From an uncultured Maribacter sp. (GTDB lineage: Bacteria; Bacteroidota; Bacteroidia; Flavobacteriales; Flavobacteriaceae): DNA of 64,000 nt. The translations under genes and the position numbers were made by a program. The stretch is from the NCBI RefSeq assembly GCF_947500405.1, contig NZ_CANMRY010000002.1, forward strand, positions 310,001 to 374,000, in the 5' to 3' direction. The notes under the pieces are model-generated. The model was not told where the DNA came from and searched no databases. It saw only the letters and a list, made by a program, of their open reading frames with translations. Below are positions 34,878-45,371 of this stretch, piece by piece (the first letter of the stretch is position 1; every line of letters begins with the position of its first letter).

Positions 34878-36333
34878 TTTTTAAAAATACCTTTCTAAGG
34901 TTATCATTTTCTAATTTATATAGTAGTACTAAAAATATAGCTAAAAGTATATTTCCAACAATTAAGTTTCTATTAAACCCATAAAAAGCAATTGCAGAGA
35001 AGCTAATAGATAGTGCTAAATAAAATCCTATTTTTCTAAAGTTATACGGAATAGGGTAATATTTTCTTCCAAAATAAAACGAAAGGAACATCATAGTGCC
35101 ATAGGCAACTAAAGTTGCTACTGCAGAAGCCATGTATTCAAAATATTTTATAAAAACTATATTAATAACAATAGTTAAGATTGCACCGATTATAGATATG
35201 TAAGCACCAAACTTTGTGCGATCCGTTACTTTATACCAAACAGATAAGTTGTGGTATATTCCTAAAAAGAAACTAGCAAGTACAATAATTGGCACAATAG
35301 ACATTGCTTCCCAATACGCAGGATCACGTACAATAATAGTTTTTAGAACATCTGCATAAACTACTACAGACAATAAAATTACACTTCCTAAAACCACAAA
35401 ATAATTGGTAATCTGGGCATAGGCCTTTTGTGGGTTTTCTGAGGTAGAATGGCTAAAGAAAAATGGTTCTATTCCCATACGAAATGCTGTAGCAAATAGT
35501 GTCATAAATAATGCTATTTTATAACATGCCGAATACATTCCTACTTTAGTTTCTGACACATCTTCGGGTAGTAGTTTTTCTAATAAAACACGATCAAACA
35601 CTTCATTTATACTAAAAGCAATTCCGGCTACCATAACTGGCATTGCATATTTCATCATAGAATTCCATAGTACTTTATCAAAAACCCATTTTGTTTTTCT
35701 ATACAATTCACTCATCAATAAAAATGTAATGCCACTTGCTATTACATTAGAAATAAAAATATACGAAATCTGAAAATTTGATTTATATAGATTTGATAAA
35801 ATACCATCTGGATTTTCATTAAAAAGCATTGGGAGCAGTAGTAAAAATAATACATTAAGGCCAAGATTGATACCTACATTTAATATCTTAATAATTGCAT
35901 ATTTCATAGGTTTCTCATTTGCTCGTAACCAAGCAAACGGAATTACAACTATTGCATCTAATGCTAAAATACTAATTACATATCCTAAATACTTTTTGTC
36001 TATTTCTAAGAATTGAGATAAAGAACCAAAAAACAAAAAAGCAATACAAACAAATACAGCAGTTGTAATTACTATAGATATTAAAGAGGTAGATACTACT
36101 GTATTTTTTTCATTAGATTTACTATAAAACCTAAAAAAAGCAGTTTCCATACCGTAAGCTAAAACCACATTAAATATTGCAAACCAAGCAAATATTACAC
36201 TTACTTTACCATATAAACCAGGTGCCATTACCGAAGTATATAAAGGCACTAAAATAAAGGAGAGCATTCTAGGCAATACCGTAGCAAGACCATATACAAA
36301 AGTCTGCTTAAAAAGTTTTTTTAACGGATTCAA
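34858..36333 (-). CDS. Polysaccharide biosynthesis flippase (Wzx/MATE-like)
   Basis: A 491-residue membrane protein with about 12-14 helices, starting [20 protein letters not shown] then [20 protein letters not shown], the typical N-terminus of O-antigen/teichoic acid flippases. It likely moves lipid-linked glycan units across the inner membrane. It overlaps dut by 20 bases, and the sugar nucleotidyltransferase follows, consistent with glycan synthesis. Confidence 0.9.
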   Translation of the reverse strand: MNPLKKLFKQTFVYGLATVLPRMLSFILVPLYTSVMAPGLYGKVSVIFAWFAIFNVVLAYGMETAFFRFYSKSNEKNTVVSTSLISIVITTAVFVCIAFLFFGSLSQFLEIDKKYLGYVISILALDAIVVIPFAWLRANEKPMKYAIIKILNVGINLGLNVLFLLLLPMLFNENPDGILSNLYKSNFQISYIFISNVIASGITFLLMSELYRKTKWVFDKVLWNSMMKYAMPVMVAGIAFSINEVFDRVLLEKLLPEDVSETKVGMYSACYKIALFMTLFATAFRMGIEPFFFSHSTSENPQKAYAQITNYFVVLGSVILLSVVVYADVLKTIIVRDPAYWEAMSIVPIIVLASFFLGIYHNLSVWYKVTDRTKFGAYISIIGAILTIVINIVFIKYFEYMASAVATLVAYGTMMFLSFYFGRKYYPIPYNFRKIGFYLALSISFSAIAFYGFNRNLIVGNILLAIFLVLLYKLENDNLRKVFLKNGNKNN

Positions 36334-36380
36334 TAGTCTAGAAATTAGAGTTTAAAAATAGGTATTTAAACTTAGGCAAC

Positions 36381-36412
36381 AAAAAAGCTCTACTTAAAAG
36401 TAGAGCTTTATA
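36381..36412 (-). terminator. Terminator of the ATP synthase operon
   Basis: Stem AAAGCTCTACTT / AAGTAGAGCTTT with a two-base loop; on the minus strand it is followed by TTT and G. It lies 27 bases beyond the atpG stop and ends the atp operon. Confidence 0.85.
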
Positions 36413-36438
36413 ACGTATATATTTACTTGAAAACAATT

Positions 36439-37299
36439 CTAACTATTTAAAGCTTCTGCACCACCAACAATTTCTAATATTTCATTAGTAATTGCAGCTT
36501 GTCTTGCTTTATTATAGGTAAGTTTTAATTGATCTCTTAATTCTGTGGCGTTATCTGTTGCTTTATGCATAGCAGTCATACGAGCACCATGTTCACTAGC
36601 AAAAGAATCGCGAATACCTTTAAACAATTGTGTCTTTAAAGATTTTGGTATAAGCTCCTCAACAATCTCTAGTTTAGAAGGTTCAAAAATATAATCTACA
36701 TTTGAATTAGACTCTCCTTCTATTGGTACAATTGGTAAAAATTGCTCGGTCATAACAATTTGCGTTGCTGCATTCTTAAATTTGTTATAAACGATTTCAA
36801 TTTTATCATATTTCCCTTCTGTGAAAAGAAGCATTAACTCTTCTGCTATTGCAGCTACATTATTAAAAGTTAAGTCATCAAAAACAGCACTATGATTTGC
36901 AATTACATTATGTTTCTTAGAAAGAATGTCATTAGATTTTTTCCCTATTGCAACAAAATCTACTTGCTTTCCAGCGTATGTGTTTTCCAATAAAGAGAAA
37001 CATTGCTTAAGAACATTAGTATTAAAAGCACCACATAAACCTCTGTTAGATGTAATGGCTACAACCAACACCTTGTTAACATCTCTATTATCTGCATAGG
37101 TACTTACAGAATCCGCATCTAAACTTGCACTTAAACTTTGTAAAAGCTCTGTAAGTTTATCTGCATAAGGTCGCATTGCTGTTATAGCATCCTGTGCTTT
37201 TTTTAGCTTTGCAGCAGACACCATTTTCATGGCACTAGTAATTTGCATGGTAGAGGATACCGATGCTATTCTATTACGTATTTCTTTTAAGTTTGCCAT
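36439..37299 (-). CDS. atpG: ATP synthase gamma subunit
   Basis: Central rotor stalk of F1. The 286 residues show the N-terminal coiled coil MANLKEIRNRIASVSSTMQI, TSAMKMVSAAKLKKAQ, the VAITSNRGLCGAFN motif and C-terminal ARQAAITNEILEIVGGAEAL. Last gene of atpB-E-F-H-A-G. The beta and epsilon genes are absent here, as usual in flavobacteria, where atpDC lies elsewhere. Confidence 0.97.
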   Translation of the reverse strand: MANLKEIRNRIASVSSTMQITSAMKMVSAAKLKKAQDAITAMRPYADKLTELLQSLSASLDADSVSTYADNRDVNKVLVVAITSNRGLCGAFNTNVLKQCFSLLENTYAGKQVDFVAIGKKSNDILSKKHNVIANHSAVFDDLTFNNVAAIAEELMLLFTEGKYDKIEIVYNKFKNAATQIVMTEQFLPIVPIEGESNSNVDYIFEPSKLEIVEELIPKSLKTQLFKGIRDSFASEHGARMTAMHKATDNATELRDQLKLTYNKARQAAITNEILEIVGGAEALNS

Positions 37300-37306
37300 A
37301 TTTTGT

Positions 37307-37388
37307 TAGTATTAAGTAATGAGTACAAAGTAGTTTAGCTACTATCTAAATTATTTTGTACTCAATACTTTGTACTTAATACTCAGTA
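37307..37388. repeat. Inverted/tandem short repeat between atpA and atpG
   Basis: The 89-base gap is filled by variants of TTTGTACTCAATACTT. The left part (ACAAAGTA after AAGTAATGAGT) is the near-exact inverse of the right part TTTGTACTCAATACTT (15 of 16 bases), and the right part continues as a tandem 14-base unit (GTACTCAATACTTT, GTACTTAATACTCA). It can fold into a hairpin and may set the atpA:atpG ratio or simply be a dispersed repeat. Confidence 0.6.
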
Positions 37389-38969
37389 CTAGTTTTTATA
37401 TTTCGCCGACATTTCTTTACAAACAGCACTCAATGTATCTGTTACTTCATCGGTAAGTTTTCCTGACTTTAAGGTATCTAAAACACCTCTATGCTTCGCA
37501 TTTAAAAACTCAATAAAATCTCTTTCAAATTCTTTCACTTTATCTACAGGAACATCTCTTAACAAGTTCTTAGAACCTGCATAGATAATAGCAACTTGAT
37601 CTTCTACAGTAAAAGGATCATTTTGCGCTTGCTTTAATATCTCAACATTACGACGACCTTTTTCAATTACATTTAAGGTAGCTGCATCCAAATCAGAACC
37701 AAATTTAGCGAACGCTTCTAGTTCACGGAATTGTGCTTGATCTAGTTTTAATGTTCCAGATACTTTCTTCATAGATTTTATCTGTGCATTACCACCAACA
37801 CGAGATACAGATATACCTACGTTAATTGCTGGACGAACCCCTTGGTTAAATAAATCTTGTTCTAAGAAAATTTGACCATCTGTAATAGAAATTACATTGG
37901 TAGGAATATATGCAGAAACATCACCCGCCTGTGTTTCAATAATAGGTAATGCAGTTAAAGAACCACCACCTTTTACTATTGGTTTTAAAACATCTGGCAA
38001 ATCATTCATATCTTTTGCAATATCATCATCTGCAATAACTTTTGCAGAACGCTCTAATAATCTAGAGTGAAGATAGAATACATCTCCAGGATATGCCTCA
38101 CGTCCTGGTGGTCTTCTTAATAATAAAGAAACCTCTCTATATGCAACTGCTTGCTTAGATAAATCATCATAAATAATTAATGCAGGACGACCAGTATCAC
38201 GGAAATACTCTCCAATAGCTGCTCCTGTCATAGGTGCATAAACCTGCATTGGTGCAGGGTCAGATGCATTTGCAGCAACTATAGTGGTATATGCTAATGC
38301 TCCTTTATCTTCTAATGTTTGTGCAATGGCTGCAACCGTAGAAGCTTTTTGGCCAATAGCAACATATATACAATATACTGGTTCCCCAGCATCGTAAAAT
38401 TCTTTTTGGTTTAAGATGGTATCAATACAAACGGTAGTTTTACCTGTTTGACGGTCACCAATAACCAACTCACGTTGTCCTCTACCTACAGGAATCATAG
38501 CATCAATTGCTTTAATACCAGTTTGTAATGGCTCTGTTACAGGTTCACGATAAATAACTCCAGGAGCTTTACGCTCTAATGGCATTTCATACGTTTTACC
38601 AGAAATAGGTCCTTTACCATCTATAGGAAGACCTAAAGTATTTACAACACGACCTACAATACCTTCACCTACGTTTACAGATGCAATAGTTTGTGTACGT
38701 TTAACAACAGATCCTTCTTTAACGTCTCTAGATGGACTTAAAAGTACTACACCAACGTTATCTTCTTCTAAGTTAAGAACGATTCCTTTTAAACCTCCTT
38801 CGAATTCAACTAGTTCTCCATACTGTGCATTAGATAAACCGTATACACGTGCGATACCATCACCCACTTGTAATACTGTCCCTACTTCATCCAATGAAGC
38901 TGTAGCGTCAAATCCTGATAATTGTTTCTTTAAAATTGCTGATACTTCAGCGGCTTTTACTCCTGCCAT
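37389..38969 (-). CDS. atpA: ATP synthase alpha subunit
   Basis: Non-catalytic nucleotide-binding subunit of F1. The 526 residues include Walker [11 protein letters not shown] (171-180), the Walker B region [20 protein letters not shown], and the alpha signature [14 protein letters not shown]. Complete and of normal length. It lies 46 bases after atpH. Confidence 0.98.
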   Translation of the reverse strand: MAGVKAAEVSAILKKQLSGFDATASLDEVGTVLQVGDGIARVYGLSNAQYGELVEFEGGLKGIVLNLEEDNVGVVLLSPSRDVKEGSVVKRTQTIASVNVGEGIVGRVVNTLGLPIDGKGPISGKTYEMPLERKAPGVIYREPVTEPLQTGIKAIDAMIPVGRGQRELVIGDRQTGKTTVCIDTILNQKEFYDAGEPVYCIYVAIGQKASTVAAIAQTLEDKGALAYTTIVAANASDPAPMQVYAPMTGAAIGEYFRDTGRPALIIYDDLSKQAVAYREVSLLLRRPPGREAYPGDVFYLHSRLLERSAKVIADDDIAKDMNDLPDVLKPIVKGGGSLTALPIIETQAGDVSAYIPTNVISITDGQIFLEQDLFNQGVRPAINVGISVSRVGGNAQIKSMKKVSGTLKLDQAQFRELEAFAKFGSDLDAATLNVIEKGRRNVEILKQAQNDPFTVEDQVAIIYAGSKNLLRDVPVDKVKEFERDFIEFLNAKHRGVLDTLKSGKLTDEVTDTLSAVCKEMSAKYKN

Positions 38970-39015
38970 TTGTTTTAGATATAAGGTTCTGGATTTCTAA
39001 AAATCCGAAAATATA

Positions 39016-39555
39016 TTATAGACTACTTGTAAATTCTCTTTGTAAATTATTTAATTTATTAGCGATACTAGCATCATATTGCAAATCGCCTACACGTAAC
39101 ACAAAACCTCCAAGAATACTCTCATCAATTTTGTTTTCTAAGGTAACTTCTTTACCCGTTAACTTTGTTACTTTCTCTAATACTTTCTTTTCTAAATCTG
39201 CTGTTAAAGGAACTGCTGTAGTTACATACGCTACATCTTTACCTTTTAACTGCTCGTTAAGTATTATATATTTTAAAGCAACCTCATTTAATATAGAGAT
39301 TCTTTTATTTGCTATTAAATTAGATATAGCTCCTTCTGTAATAGTGTTACTTCCGCTAAAAACTGCCAATAATGTACTTTTCTTAGTTTCTCCACTAACT
39401 ACAGGGCTCTCTAATAAATCTCGCAATTCTTTGCTTTCTGCAATAGTACTAACTATAGAACGCATATCTGCTTCCACTGCATCCACAGATGTATTATCTA
39501 CTGCAAGGTCTAAAATTGCTTTGGCGTAACGAACGGCTGCTCTTGAATTGCTCAT
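39016..39555 (-). CDS. atpH: ATP synthase delta subunit
   Basis: Peripheral stalk cap joining b subunit to F1. The 179 residues begin RAAVRYAKAILDLAVDNTSV and end with the conserved delta segment KIDESILGGFVLRVGDLQYD then ASIANKLNNLQREF. It lies 6 bases after atpF. Confidence 0.95.
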   Translation of the reverse strand: MSNSRAAVRYAKAILDLAVDNTSVDAVEADMRSIVSTIAESKELRDLLESPVVSGETKKSTLLAVFSGSNTITEGAISNLIANKRISILNEVALKYIILNEQLKGKDVAYVTTAVPLTADLEKKVLEKVTKLTGKEVTLENKIDESILGGFVLRVGDLQYDASIANKLNNLQREFTSSL

Positions 39556-39561
39556 CTTCTA

Positions 39562-40059
39562 TTAATTCAATTTAATATCTCCTAATAAACCTTCAACTAA
39601 TTTTAGCTGCTTGTCTTTATCCGATAACTGCTCTTTTATTACTTTCTCTGCAATTTCTACAGAAAGGCTACCAACTTGGTTTTTAATATCTGCCAATGCT
39701 GCTTTTTTCTCCCCTTCTATAGCAGCCTGTGCTTGCTTAATAATTTTATCACCTTCTAATTGTGCTTGTTCTTTAGAATCAGAAATCATTTTATCTTTGA
39801 TTTCTCTTGCTTCTTTAAGCATAGCTTCTCTTTCTGCACGAGCTTCTTTTAATAACCTATCGTTATCTGCTTGCAAATTTTGCATTTCTTTCTTAGCATT
39901 TTCAGCTGCTTCTAAGGCATCTTTAATACCTTCTTCACGGCCTTCTATTGCATTAAGAATTGGTTTCCAAGCAAATTTTCCTAATAAAAAAATTAATACT
40001 ATTAAGATAAAAGCTTGCATTGCAAACAAGCCTATAGAAAAATCGTTAAAAATATCCAT
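39562..40059 (-). CDS. atpF: ATP synthase b subunit
   Basis: Peripheral stalk of the F-type ATPase. The 165 residues have one N-terminal TM helix (FSIGLFAMQAFILIVLIFLL then GKFAWKPIL) followed by a long charged coiled coil rich in Ala, Glu and Lys. It sits between atpE and atpH. Confidence 0.96.
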   Translation of the reverse strand: MDIFNDFSIGLFAMQAFILIVLIFLLGKFAWKPILNAIEGREEGIKDALEAAENAKKEMQNLQADNDRLLKEARAEREAMLKEAREIKDKMISDSKEQAQLEGDKIIKQAQAAIEGEKKAALADIKNQVGSLSVEIAEKVIKEQLSDKDKQLKLVEGLLGDIKLN

Positions 40060-40147
40060 ATATCTATTCTAATTTTGTTTAATCATTTAAAAACACCTCT
40101 GCAACCAACCGTTGCAGATGATGTTTCTTTTTTAACTTTCTTCGGAA

Positions 40148-40348
<201 letters not shown>

Positions 40349-40376
40349 TTATATAATTAATTAAACAAATCCTAAA

Positions 40377-41522
40377 TTAATGATCATGTGCATGATCGTG
40401 TTCTTCTACTGCCATTCCAATAAAAAGGGCAGATAGCATCGTAAAAATAAACGCTTGTAAAAAAGCTACTAAAACTTCTATAACCATTAAAAATAAGGTT
40501 AAGAAAAATGATATTCCTGTTGCCCCTGCTGTTCCAAACTGTGCTTTTAGCAATATCATAAGTGCTGCAATACCCATAACAACAGAGTGCCCTGCCGTAA
40601 TGTTTGCAAATAAACGCACTAATAATGAGAATGGTTTAATAAGAATAAATCCTACTAATTCTAAAAAAGCTAATACTGGTCTTAAAATATAAGGAACTCC
40701 CGGCATCCATAAGGTATGTGCCCAAAAATCTTTAGAACCATTTGTCATGTATATTACTAAAGTAAATAATGCTAGGCATACTGTTATTGCTATTTGTCCT
40801 GTTACATTAAAACCTAAAGGTGTTAATCCTATTAAGTTTAATATCCATATAAAGAAGAATACCGTTAATAAGTAAGGCATAAACTTCTTGTATTTTTTTT
40901 CACCAATATTAGGTCTTGCAATTTCGTCTCTTACATATATTACTAGAGGTTCTAAAACACGACCTATTCCAGTAGGAATAGCACCCTTCTTATATCCTTT
41001 TGCTAAAGAGAAAAACCCTAAGAACATTAACAACCCTGCTATTAATATTCCAAAAACACTTTTTGTAATAGAAAAATCTAAAACCTTATGCGCATTAGTT
41101 GCGTGGTGTTCATCATCAAAACTTACGGCGGTTGCATTAGCATCTAACTCATAAATTTTACTATGTATTTTTGTGAATTTTAATCCGTTTTTCTCTACAA
41201 TTGTATGCCCAGCATCATCATGATGAAATTCTGATGACATAAAAGAAACCAAACCTTTACTAGACCAAATAATTACTGGAAGAGAAAAACCTACATGCTT
41301 ACGCTCTCCTGAATCACTTGTATATGAGAATAAGTGAAAATCGTGTGCATCTTTAAGGTGATGTGCTATATAATCATTAATTTCTTCCTTAGTATCTACC
41401 TGCCCCCCTATTTCTTTAGAATGATTGTCTTTTTCTTCCTCAGATATAGAAAATCCTTGAAATGAAGACATAAGGATAATTAATAAAGCTAATTTACTAA
41501 AGTATTTTGATGCTATATTCAT
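40377..41522 (-). CDS. atpB: ATP synthase a subunit
   Basis: Membrane stator with the proton half-channels. The 381 residues are longer than the E. coli form because of a signal-like N-terminus (to about residue 25) and a periplasmic domain (about 30-145, rich in Asp, Glu and His), as in other Bacteroidota. The a-subunit core is then visible with the essential Arg in KPFSLLVRLFANITAGHSVV. The C-terminus is His/Asp rich (EEHDHAHDH). First core gene of the operon. Confidence 0.95.
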   Translation of the reverse strand: MNIASKYFSKLALLIILMSSFQGFSISEEEKDNHSKEIGGQVDTKEEINDYIAHHLKDAHDFHLFSYTSDSGERKHVGFSLPVIIWSSKGLVSFMSSEFHHDDAGHTIVEKNGLKFTKIHSKIYELDANATAVSFDDEHHATNAHKVLDFSITKSVFGILIAGLLMFLGFFSLAKGYKKGAIPTGIGRVLEPLVIYVRDEIARPNIGEKKYKKFMPYLLTVFFFIWILNLIGLTPLGFNVTGQIAITVCLALFTLVIYMTNGSKDFWAHTLWMPGVPYILRPVLAFLELVGFILIKPFSLLVRLFANITAGHSVVMGIAALMILLKAQFGTAGATGISFFLTLFLMVIEVLVAFLQAFIFTMLSALFIGMAVEEHDHAHDH

Positions 41523-41618
41523 TATAAATAATTCGAAAAATTTACTCCCTTAAAATTTTGCGCAAAGGTAGTTATTATTAATAAATATCAAATACTTTTT
41601 TACTTTATTCTTTATTTG

Positions 41619-41996
41619 TCACAAACGCCTTAATATTCTTGAGATAAATAACACCTCAACAGATAAAAATAAAATTAGTGGAAACAGCATATAAACCCTT
41701 TCTATTCTTGGTATTGGAGTTTCACTAAGAATTACATCTTTAAAAATAATAACAAAGAAAATTATTTTTAAAAATAGTGCCGCTAGGTAAATTAAACCCA
41801 ATTGGTTTTCTAAAATATTAGAAAATGCCAAATACCCAAAAAACAAACATATACCTAAAGAGAAGATATAATGGTACAAATACATTTTTCCTAATGAAAA
41901 AGAAATAGAATCCTTTATAAAATATAAATGTGTATGCTTTGCTACAAAAAAAAGTATCGTAAAAACAATACTATATTGGATAAAAGATTTTAACAA
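41619..41996 (-). CDS. Small membrane protein upstream of atpB (DUF6168-like)
   Basis: A 125-residue protein with four hydrophobic helices (FIQYSIVFTILFFVAKHTHL, YHYIFSLGICLFFGYLAF, LIYLAALFLKIIFFVIIF and MLFPLILFLSVEVLFISRIL). Position (between the AtpZ-like gene and atpB) and size recall AtpI/UncI-type assembly factors, but no sequence motif proves it. The match to DUF6168 is from memory. Confidence 0.7.
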   Translation of the reverse strand: MLKSFIQYSIVFTILFFVAKHTHLYFIKDSISFSLGKMYLYHYIFSLGICLFFGYLAFSNILENQLGLIYLAALFLKIIFFVIIFKDVILSETPIPRIERVYMLFPLILFLSVEVLFISRILRRL

Positions 41997-42001
41997 CTTG
42001 T

Positions 42002-42229
42002 TTAGGTATTAAGTTTCTTAGCCTTAACTATTAAAAGATAAGTAGATAAAAATATAGACAACAAAGTTATTGAAATTTCTAAAAAGGTAGTGTTAAATTT
42101 TTGGTCTAGCCAAGCGCCTAACAAATTACCCAAATAGATAGTTACACCCATTTGTATACCTATGCCAGAAAGTTTTGTAGCTGTGCGTAAAGCTCTCTTG
42201 TCTTTCTTAAGAGGCTTTTGCTGCTCCAT
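42002..42229 (-). CDS. AtpZ/AtpI-like ATP synthase accessory protein
   Basis: A 75-residue, two-helix membrane protein (LSGIGIQMGVTIYLGNLLGA, WLDQKFNTT, FLEISITLLSIFLSTYLLIV) with the GIQMGVTIYLGNLLGAWLD pattern of AtpZ. Such proteins help c-ring assembly or Mg/Ca uptake beside the ATPase. It overlaps the bactofilin gene by 23 bases and precedes the DUF6168-like gene by 5. Confidence 0.85.
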   Translation of the reverse strand: MEQQKPLKKDKRALRTATKLSGIGIQMGVTIYLGNLLGAWLDQKFNTTFLEISITLLSIFLSTYLLIVKAKKLNT

Positions 42230-42626
42230 TATTTGCGCTGTTAACAGGTTGCTTGCTAAAACCTCCTTTACCTTTCATTGTACAAGACGCATTAAATGTA
42301 GCTCCAGGCTCTACTGCTAATTTAGACACAGAAACAGTACCTTCTATTACTGCAGATGATTTTAAAGAAAGTAAGTCTGAAACTAAAAGTTCTCCGTTAA
42401 AATTACCTTCTATATCTGCATTTACACATTCTACTTTCCCGTGGATATAACCATCTTTACCTATAACAACTTTACCGGAAGTAGTAACATTACCATCTAG
42501 CTTACCATCTATCCTAAAATCTGCTTCAGATACAATATCTCCTTTTATTTTAGTGTTTTTTTCAATTCTGTTAGGCTGTCCTCCTATTTCGTTCATAGTT
42601 CTAGGTTTTTGTTTATCTGAAAACAT
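42207..42626 (-). CDS. Bactofilin (polymer-forming cytoskeletal protein)
   Basis: A 139-residue protein with the DUF583 right-handed beta-helix core: RIEKNTKIKGDIVSEADFRI, DGKLDGNVTTSGKVVIGKDG, YIHGKVECVNADIEGNFNG. Flexible Gly/Asn/Ala tails flank it. Bactofilins form non-polar filaments at the membrane. It overlaps the AtpZ-like gene by 23 bases and lies 4 bases after sprE, so it is translated within a unit linking T9SS and ATPase genes. Confidence 0.92.
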   Translation of the reverse strand: MFSDKQKPRTMNEIGGQPNRIEKNTKIKGDIVSEADFRIDGKLDGNVTTSGKVVIGKDGYIHGKVECVNADIEGNFNGELLVSDLLSLKSSAVIEGTVSVSKLAVEPGATFNASCTMKGKGGFSKQPVNSANNGAAKAS

Positions 42627-42630
42627 TAAT

Positions 42631-45186
42631 TTAGGGTTTTGGGGTTAAAAGAGACTTTTTATAATCTGTTAAATTCTTATGTACTTGTGTTACTTTATAG
42701 TTAGAAGATAAAATTACAAAATTCTCATTGGTAACTTTATAGTCTTTATTATTTTTTAGTAGCTCTGCGTAACCTAAAGCAAATTCTTTAGATTTAAAAC
42801 CATGCACTACCACAAATTGGTCTTCTAAGTTATAAATATCTTTAGAAACTACATTCTTATATCGTAAATCTTTTATAGATTTTTCTAAAAGTTCTTTTAA
42901 AACTAAAGCTTCGTCATTATTATTTCTTTTAAAAGGGAATACTACTTTCCAGTTTCCTGTTCCTGTAGCACCTATTTCTGAAGAGAATTCTTTTTCTTCT
43001 AACTTAGGTAAATGCTCTGCAATCATTTGCTCTGCCTTTTTCCCTTCAGGGTTATTAGGATAGGTAAGAGCAACATAATTTAGGGCTTCTTTAAAGTTTA
43101 CAAAACCTTGTAACCTTCCAATGGCATTTGCTTTAAGCATTTCAAACTTTGGAACTATAGGGTCTCCTGTAAACTTGCTAATATTTTCTTCTGCTCCTGT
43201 TATTACTTGTAAAAACTCTTGGCTTTGGTATTTTTTATATAATGCTGCATAACGCACATCTGGACTGTCTAAATTACCCGCCAATACTGCTTCTGGATTT
43301 AATACTATTTCTGCGTAACGAGAATCTCCATGATTACTAATTATATTCTGCTTCATAGATTCTGCTAAAAAGCTACCTTCTTCTTCGTATATCTTATACA
43401 AATTATATTTAGAAGGTAATATTAATCTTTCTTCTGGATTAGAGTTTAACACGCCCTCTAATTTACCAGCAGCTAAAAGGTTCTCTTTAAATTTCTCTTT
43501 ATAGATTAGTCCTAATTGGTAGTTTGCAAAATTTCTTCCTGTTTTAAGGCTATCTATTATAGAAACATCTGTTGGAATTTGTTTCATATAAAAATCTATC
43601 GAAAATTTTTCCTCTTCTGTTGGATCTAAAGACCTGCTATTATTGTTAGCCACAATATCCCCAGAATTGTCCTCTATAACTGTTGTATTTTTATTACTCC
43701 AACGCCAATTATCTTCTAGCTTTCTTGTCCCCCATTTATTCTTAAAATCGTTCTTACCATATCCTAAGCTAGTAATATTGTAAAAATAAAAATTGCCTTT
43801 ATTTTCCTTGCCTCCTTTACTTTCGCTAAACGCAGCAAAACCATCTGTTAATTTTTGTTTTGCCTTTTTTTCTTCTTCTTCTTTGGCTTTCTTTAATTCT
43901 TCAATATAGTTACCATAATATGCTATTTGCTTGTCTTTAGGCATATCATAAACCGTAATAACACTATCTGCATAATGTACAACATCTTCATACTTTATAA
44001 CATCTTCTAAATTGTCTAGCTTCTTTTTTATAGTACGATATTTTTTAGTGTTTTCTGGTACATTAGTAAGCACACTATCATAATATGCTCCTGCATTTTT
44101 ATAAGAATTTAAATCGAAATTATATTCCGCTAAATTTTCATAGTTTAAAGCATTTAATTTAGGCTTGTTTTGTGTTCTTCTAAGCGATTTATTAAAATAT
44201 ACAATTGCCAAACTATCCGATTCTGTTGCTAAATAATACTCTGCTTTTTGGCGATAAATTTTATCTAAAAAAGGTCTGTTTTCTCTATTCTCCTCTAACT
44301 TAATAAGGTATTTTAAAAGTTCTTCCTCATTTTCTCCTGTTAATTCTATATTCTGAATTTTTTTTAGGTGCGCATTTATCATATACACTCTAGGAGATTT
44401 TCTGTTTAAATCTATAATCTTATCAAAAGCATAGTTTGCACTGTCTTTATGACCTAATTGATTATATAATTGTCCTATGATATAGTAGTAACGACCTTTT
44501 TCTGGGTTCTTTTTAGTATAGTGCGATGCTATTTTTAATTGCTGAATTGCAGTATCTGGTGCATTTAAATTAATATATGCTTGTGCCAACATAGCACGGG
44601 CATCTGCATATTCTTGGTCTTTTAACTTATCATACTTCATTAAGTTTTTTAAGTTTTTAACCGCCAAATCATCATTTTCTAAACGAATATTTACTTTTTC
44701 TCTCCAAATGCGGGCTTCACTAAGTTTATCACTAGCTGGGTATTTTCTAAGTATATAATTAAAAGCTTCTAAAGCAGGAATATAGCGTTCATCAAAATAT
44801 CTTGCTTTTCCTAAAAGTAGAAAAGCCTCATCTGTTTGCGGATTTCTCTCAATGTCTTTAATGTCCATACTGTGTTTTTGTATGGCTTTTGTAGCTTTTT
44901 CTTCGGCAATAATAAAATTTGGATTGTTATCTTCTGAGTCTAACTTTATTTCTCCACTTACCTCCATACGCTCTATGGGTAATATTTCCCAGTAATCGTC
45001 TTGGTAATTAGTGTTCAAAGTTTCTCTTCCTTCCTCAAAAGCAATATTACCATTGTATAACGTATTATACTTGGTATTTAAGGCATGCCAGTTTCTATTT
45101 AAAAAGGCATCTTTTTTAGTAGAACAAGAGTTAAATCCTATTCCCGCTAATATAGCTGTAAGTATTAATTTATGTTGAAGCTTCAA
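42631..45186 (-). CDS. sprE: T9SS/gliding lipoprotein SprE (PorW)
   Basis: TPR lipoprotein of the type IX secretion system. The 851 residues start with a lipoprotein signal (MKLQHKLILTAILAGIGFNS, lipobox FNSC). The conserved N-terminal block follows (FLNRNWHALNTKYNTLYNGN, IAFEEGRETLNTNYQDDYWE) and then TPR repeats (ALEAFNYILRKYPASDKLSE, LAQAYINLNAPDTAIQQLK, YYIIGQLYNQLGHKDSANYA). A Lys/Glu coiled segment lies near residues 430-450. Length and gene neighbourhood (next to bactofilin and atp genes) fit SprE of Flavobacterium johnsoniae. It explains how secreted adhesins and cargo leave the cell. Confidence 0.9.
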   Translation of the reverse strand: MKLQHKLILTAILAGIGFNSCSTKKDAFLNRNWHALNTKYNTLYNGNIAFEEGRETLNTNYQDDYWEILPIERMEVSGEIKLDSEDNNPNFIIAEEKATKAIQKHSMDIKDIERNPQTDEAFLLLGKARYFDERYIPALEAFNYILRKYPASDKLSEARIWREKVNIRLENDDLAVKNLKNLMKYDKLKDQEYADARAMLAQAYINLNAPDTAIQQLKIASHYTKKNPEKGRYYYIIGQLYNQLGHKDSANYAFDKIIDLNRKSPRVYMINAHLKKIQNIELTGENEEELLKYLIKLEENRENRPFLDKIYRQKAEYYLATESDSLAIVYFNKSLRRTQNKPKLNALNYENLAEYNFDLNSYKNAGAYYDSVLTNVPENTKKYRTIKKKLDNLEDVIKYEDVVHYADSVITVYDMPKDKQIAYYGNYIEELKKAKEEEEKKAKQKLTDGFAAFSESKGGKENKGNFYFYNITSLGYGKNDFKNKWGTRKLEDNWRWSNKNTTVIEDNSGDIVANNNSRSLDPTEEEKFSIDFYMKQIPTDVSIIDSLKTGRNFANYQLGLIYKEKFKENLLAAGKLEGVLNSNPEERLILPSKYNLYKIYEEEGSFLAESMKQNIISNHGDSRYAEIVLNPEAVLAGNLDSPDVRYAALYKKYQSQEFLQVITGAEENISKFTGDPIVPKFEMLKANAIGRLQGFVNFKEALNYVALTYPNNPEGKKAEQMIAEHLPKLEEKEFSSEIGATGTGNWKVVFPFKRNNNDEALVLKELLEKSIKDLRYKNVVSKDIYNLEDQFVVVHGFKSKEFALGYAELLKNNKDYKVTNENFVILSSNYKVTQVHKNLTDYKKSLLTPKP

Positions 45187-45294
45187 AATTATCTGTATTC
45201 GTACCTAACTTAAACTAAAAAACAACCATATTATTATACCGTTGGTCGGTAAAATGCACTTTATTTTTATGATTTATAGGCTTCTATAAAAAGA

Positions 45295-45328
45295 AAGGAC
45301 TAAGCACTTTTAAAAGTGCTTAGTCCTT
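45295..45328 (-). terminator. Terminator between the DUF2059 gene and sprE
   Basis: A 34-base perfect palindrome (17-base arms, AAGGACTAAGCACTTTT and its inverse) 44 bases beyond the DUF2059 stop on the minus strand. The minus strand continues with TCTTTTTA, a weak T tract. Confidence 0.8.
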
Positions 45329-45371
45329 GTACGTTGAAAATTGAATTTATGAAACTAAAATAAAAACAATA

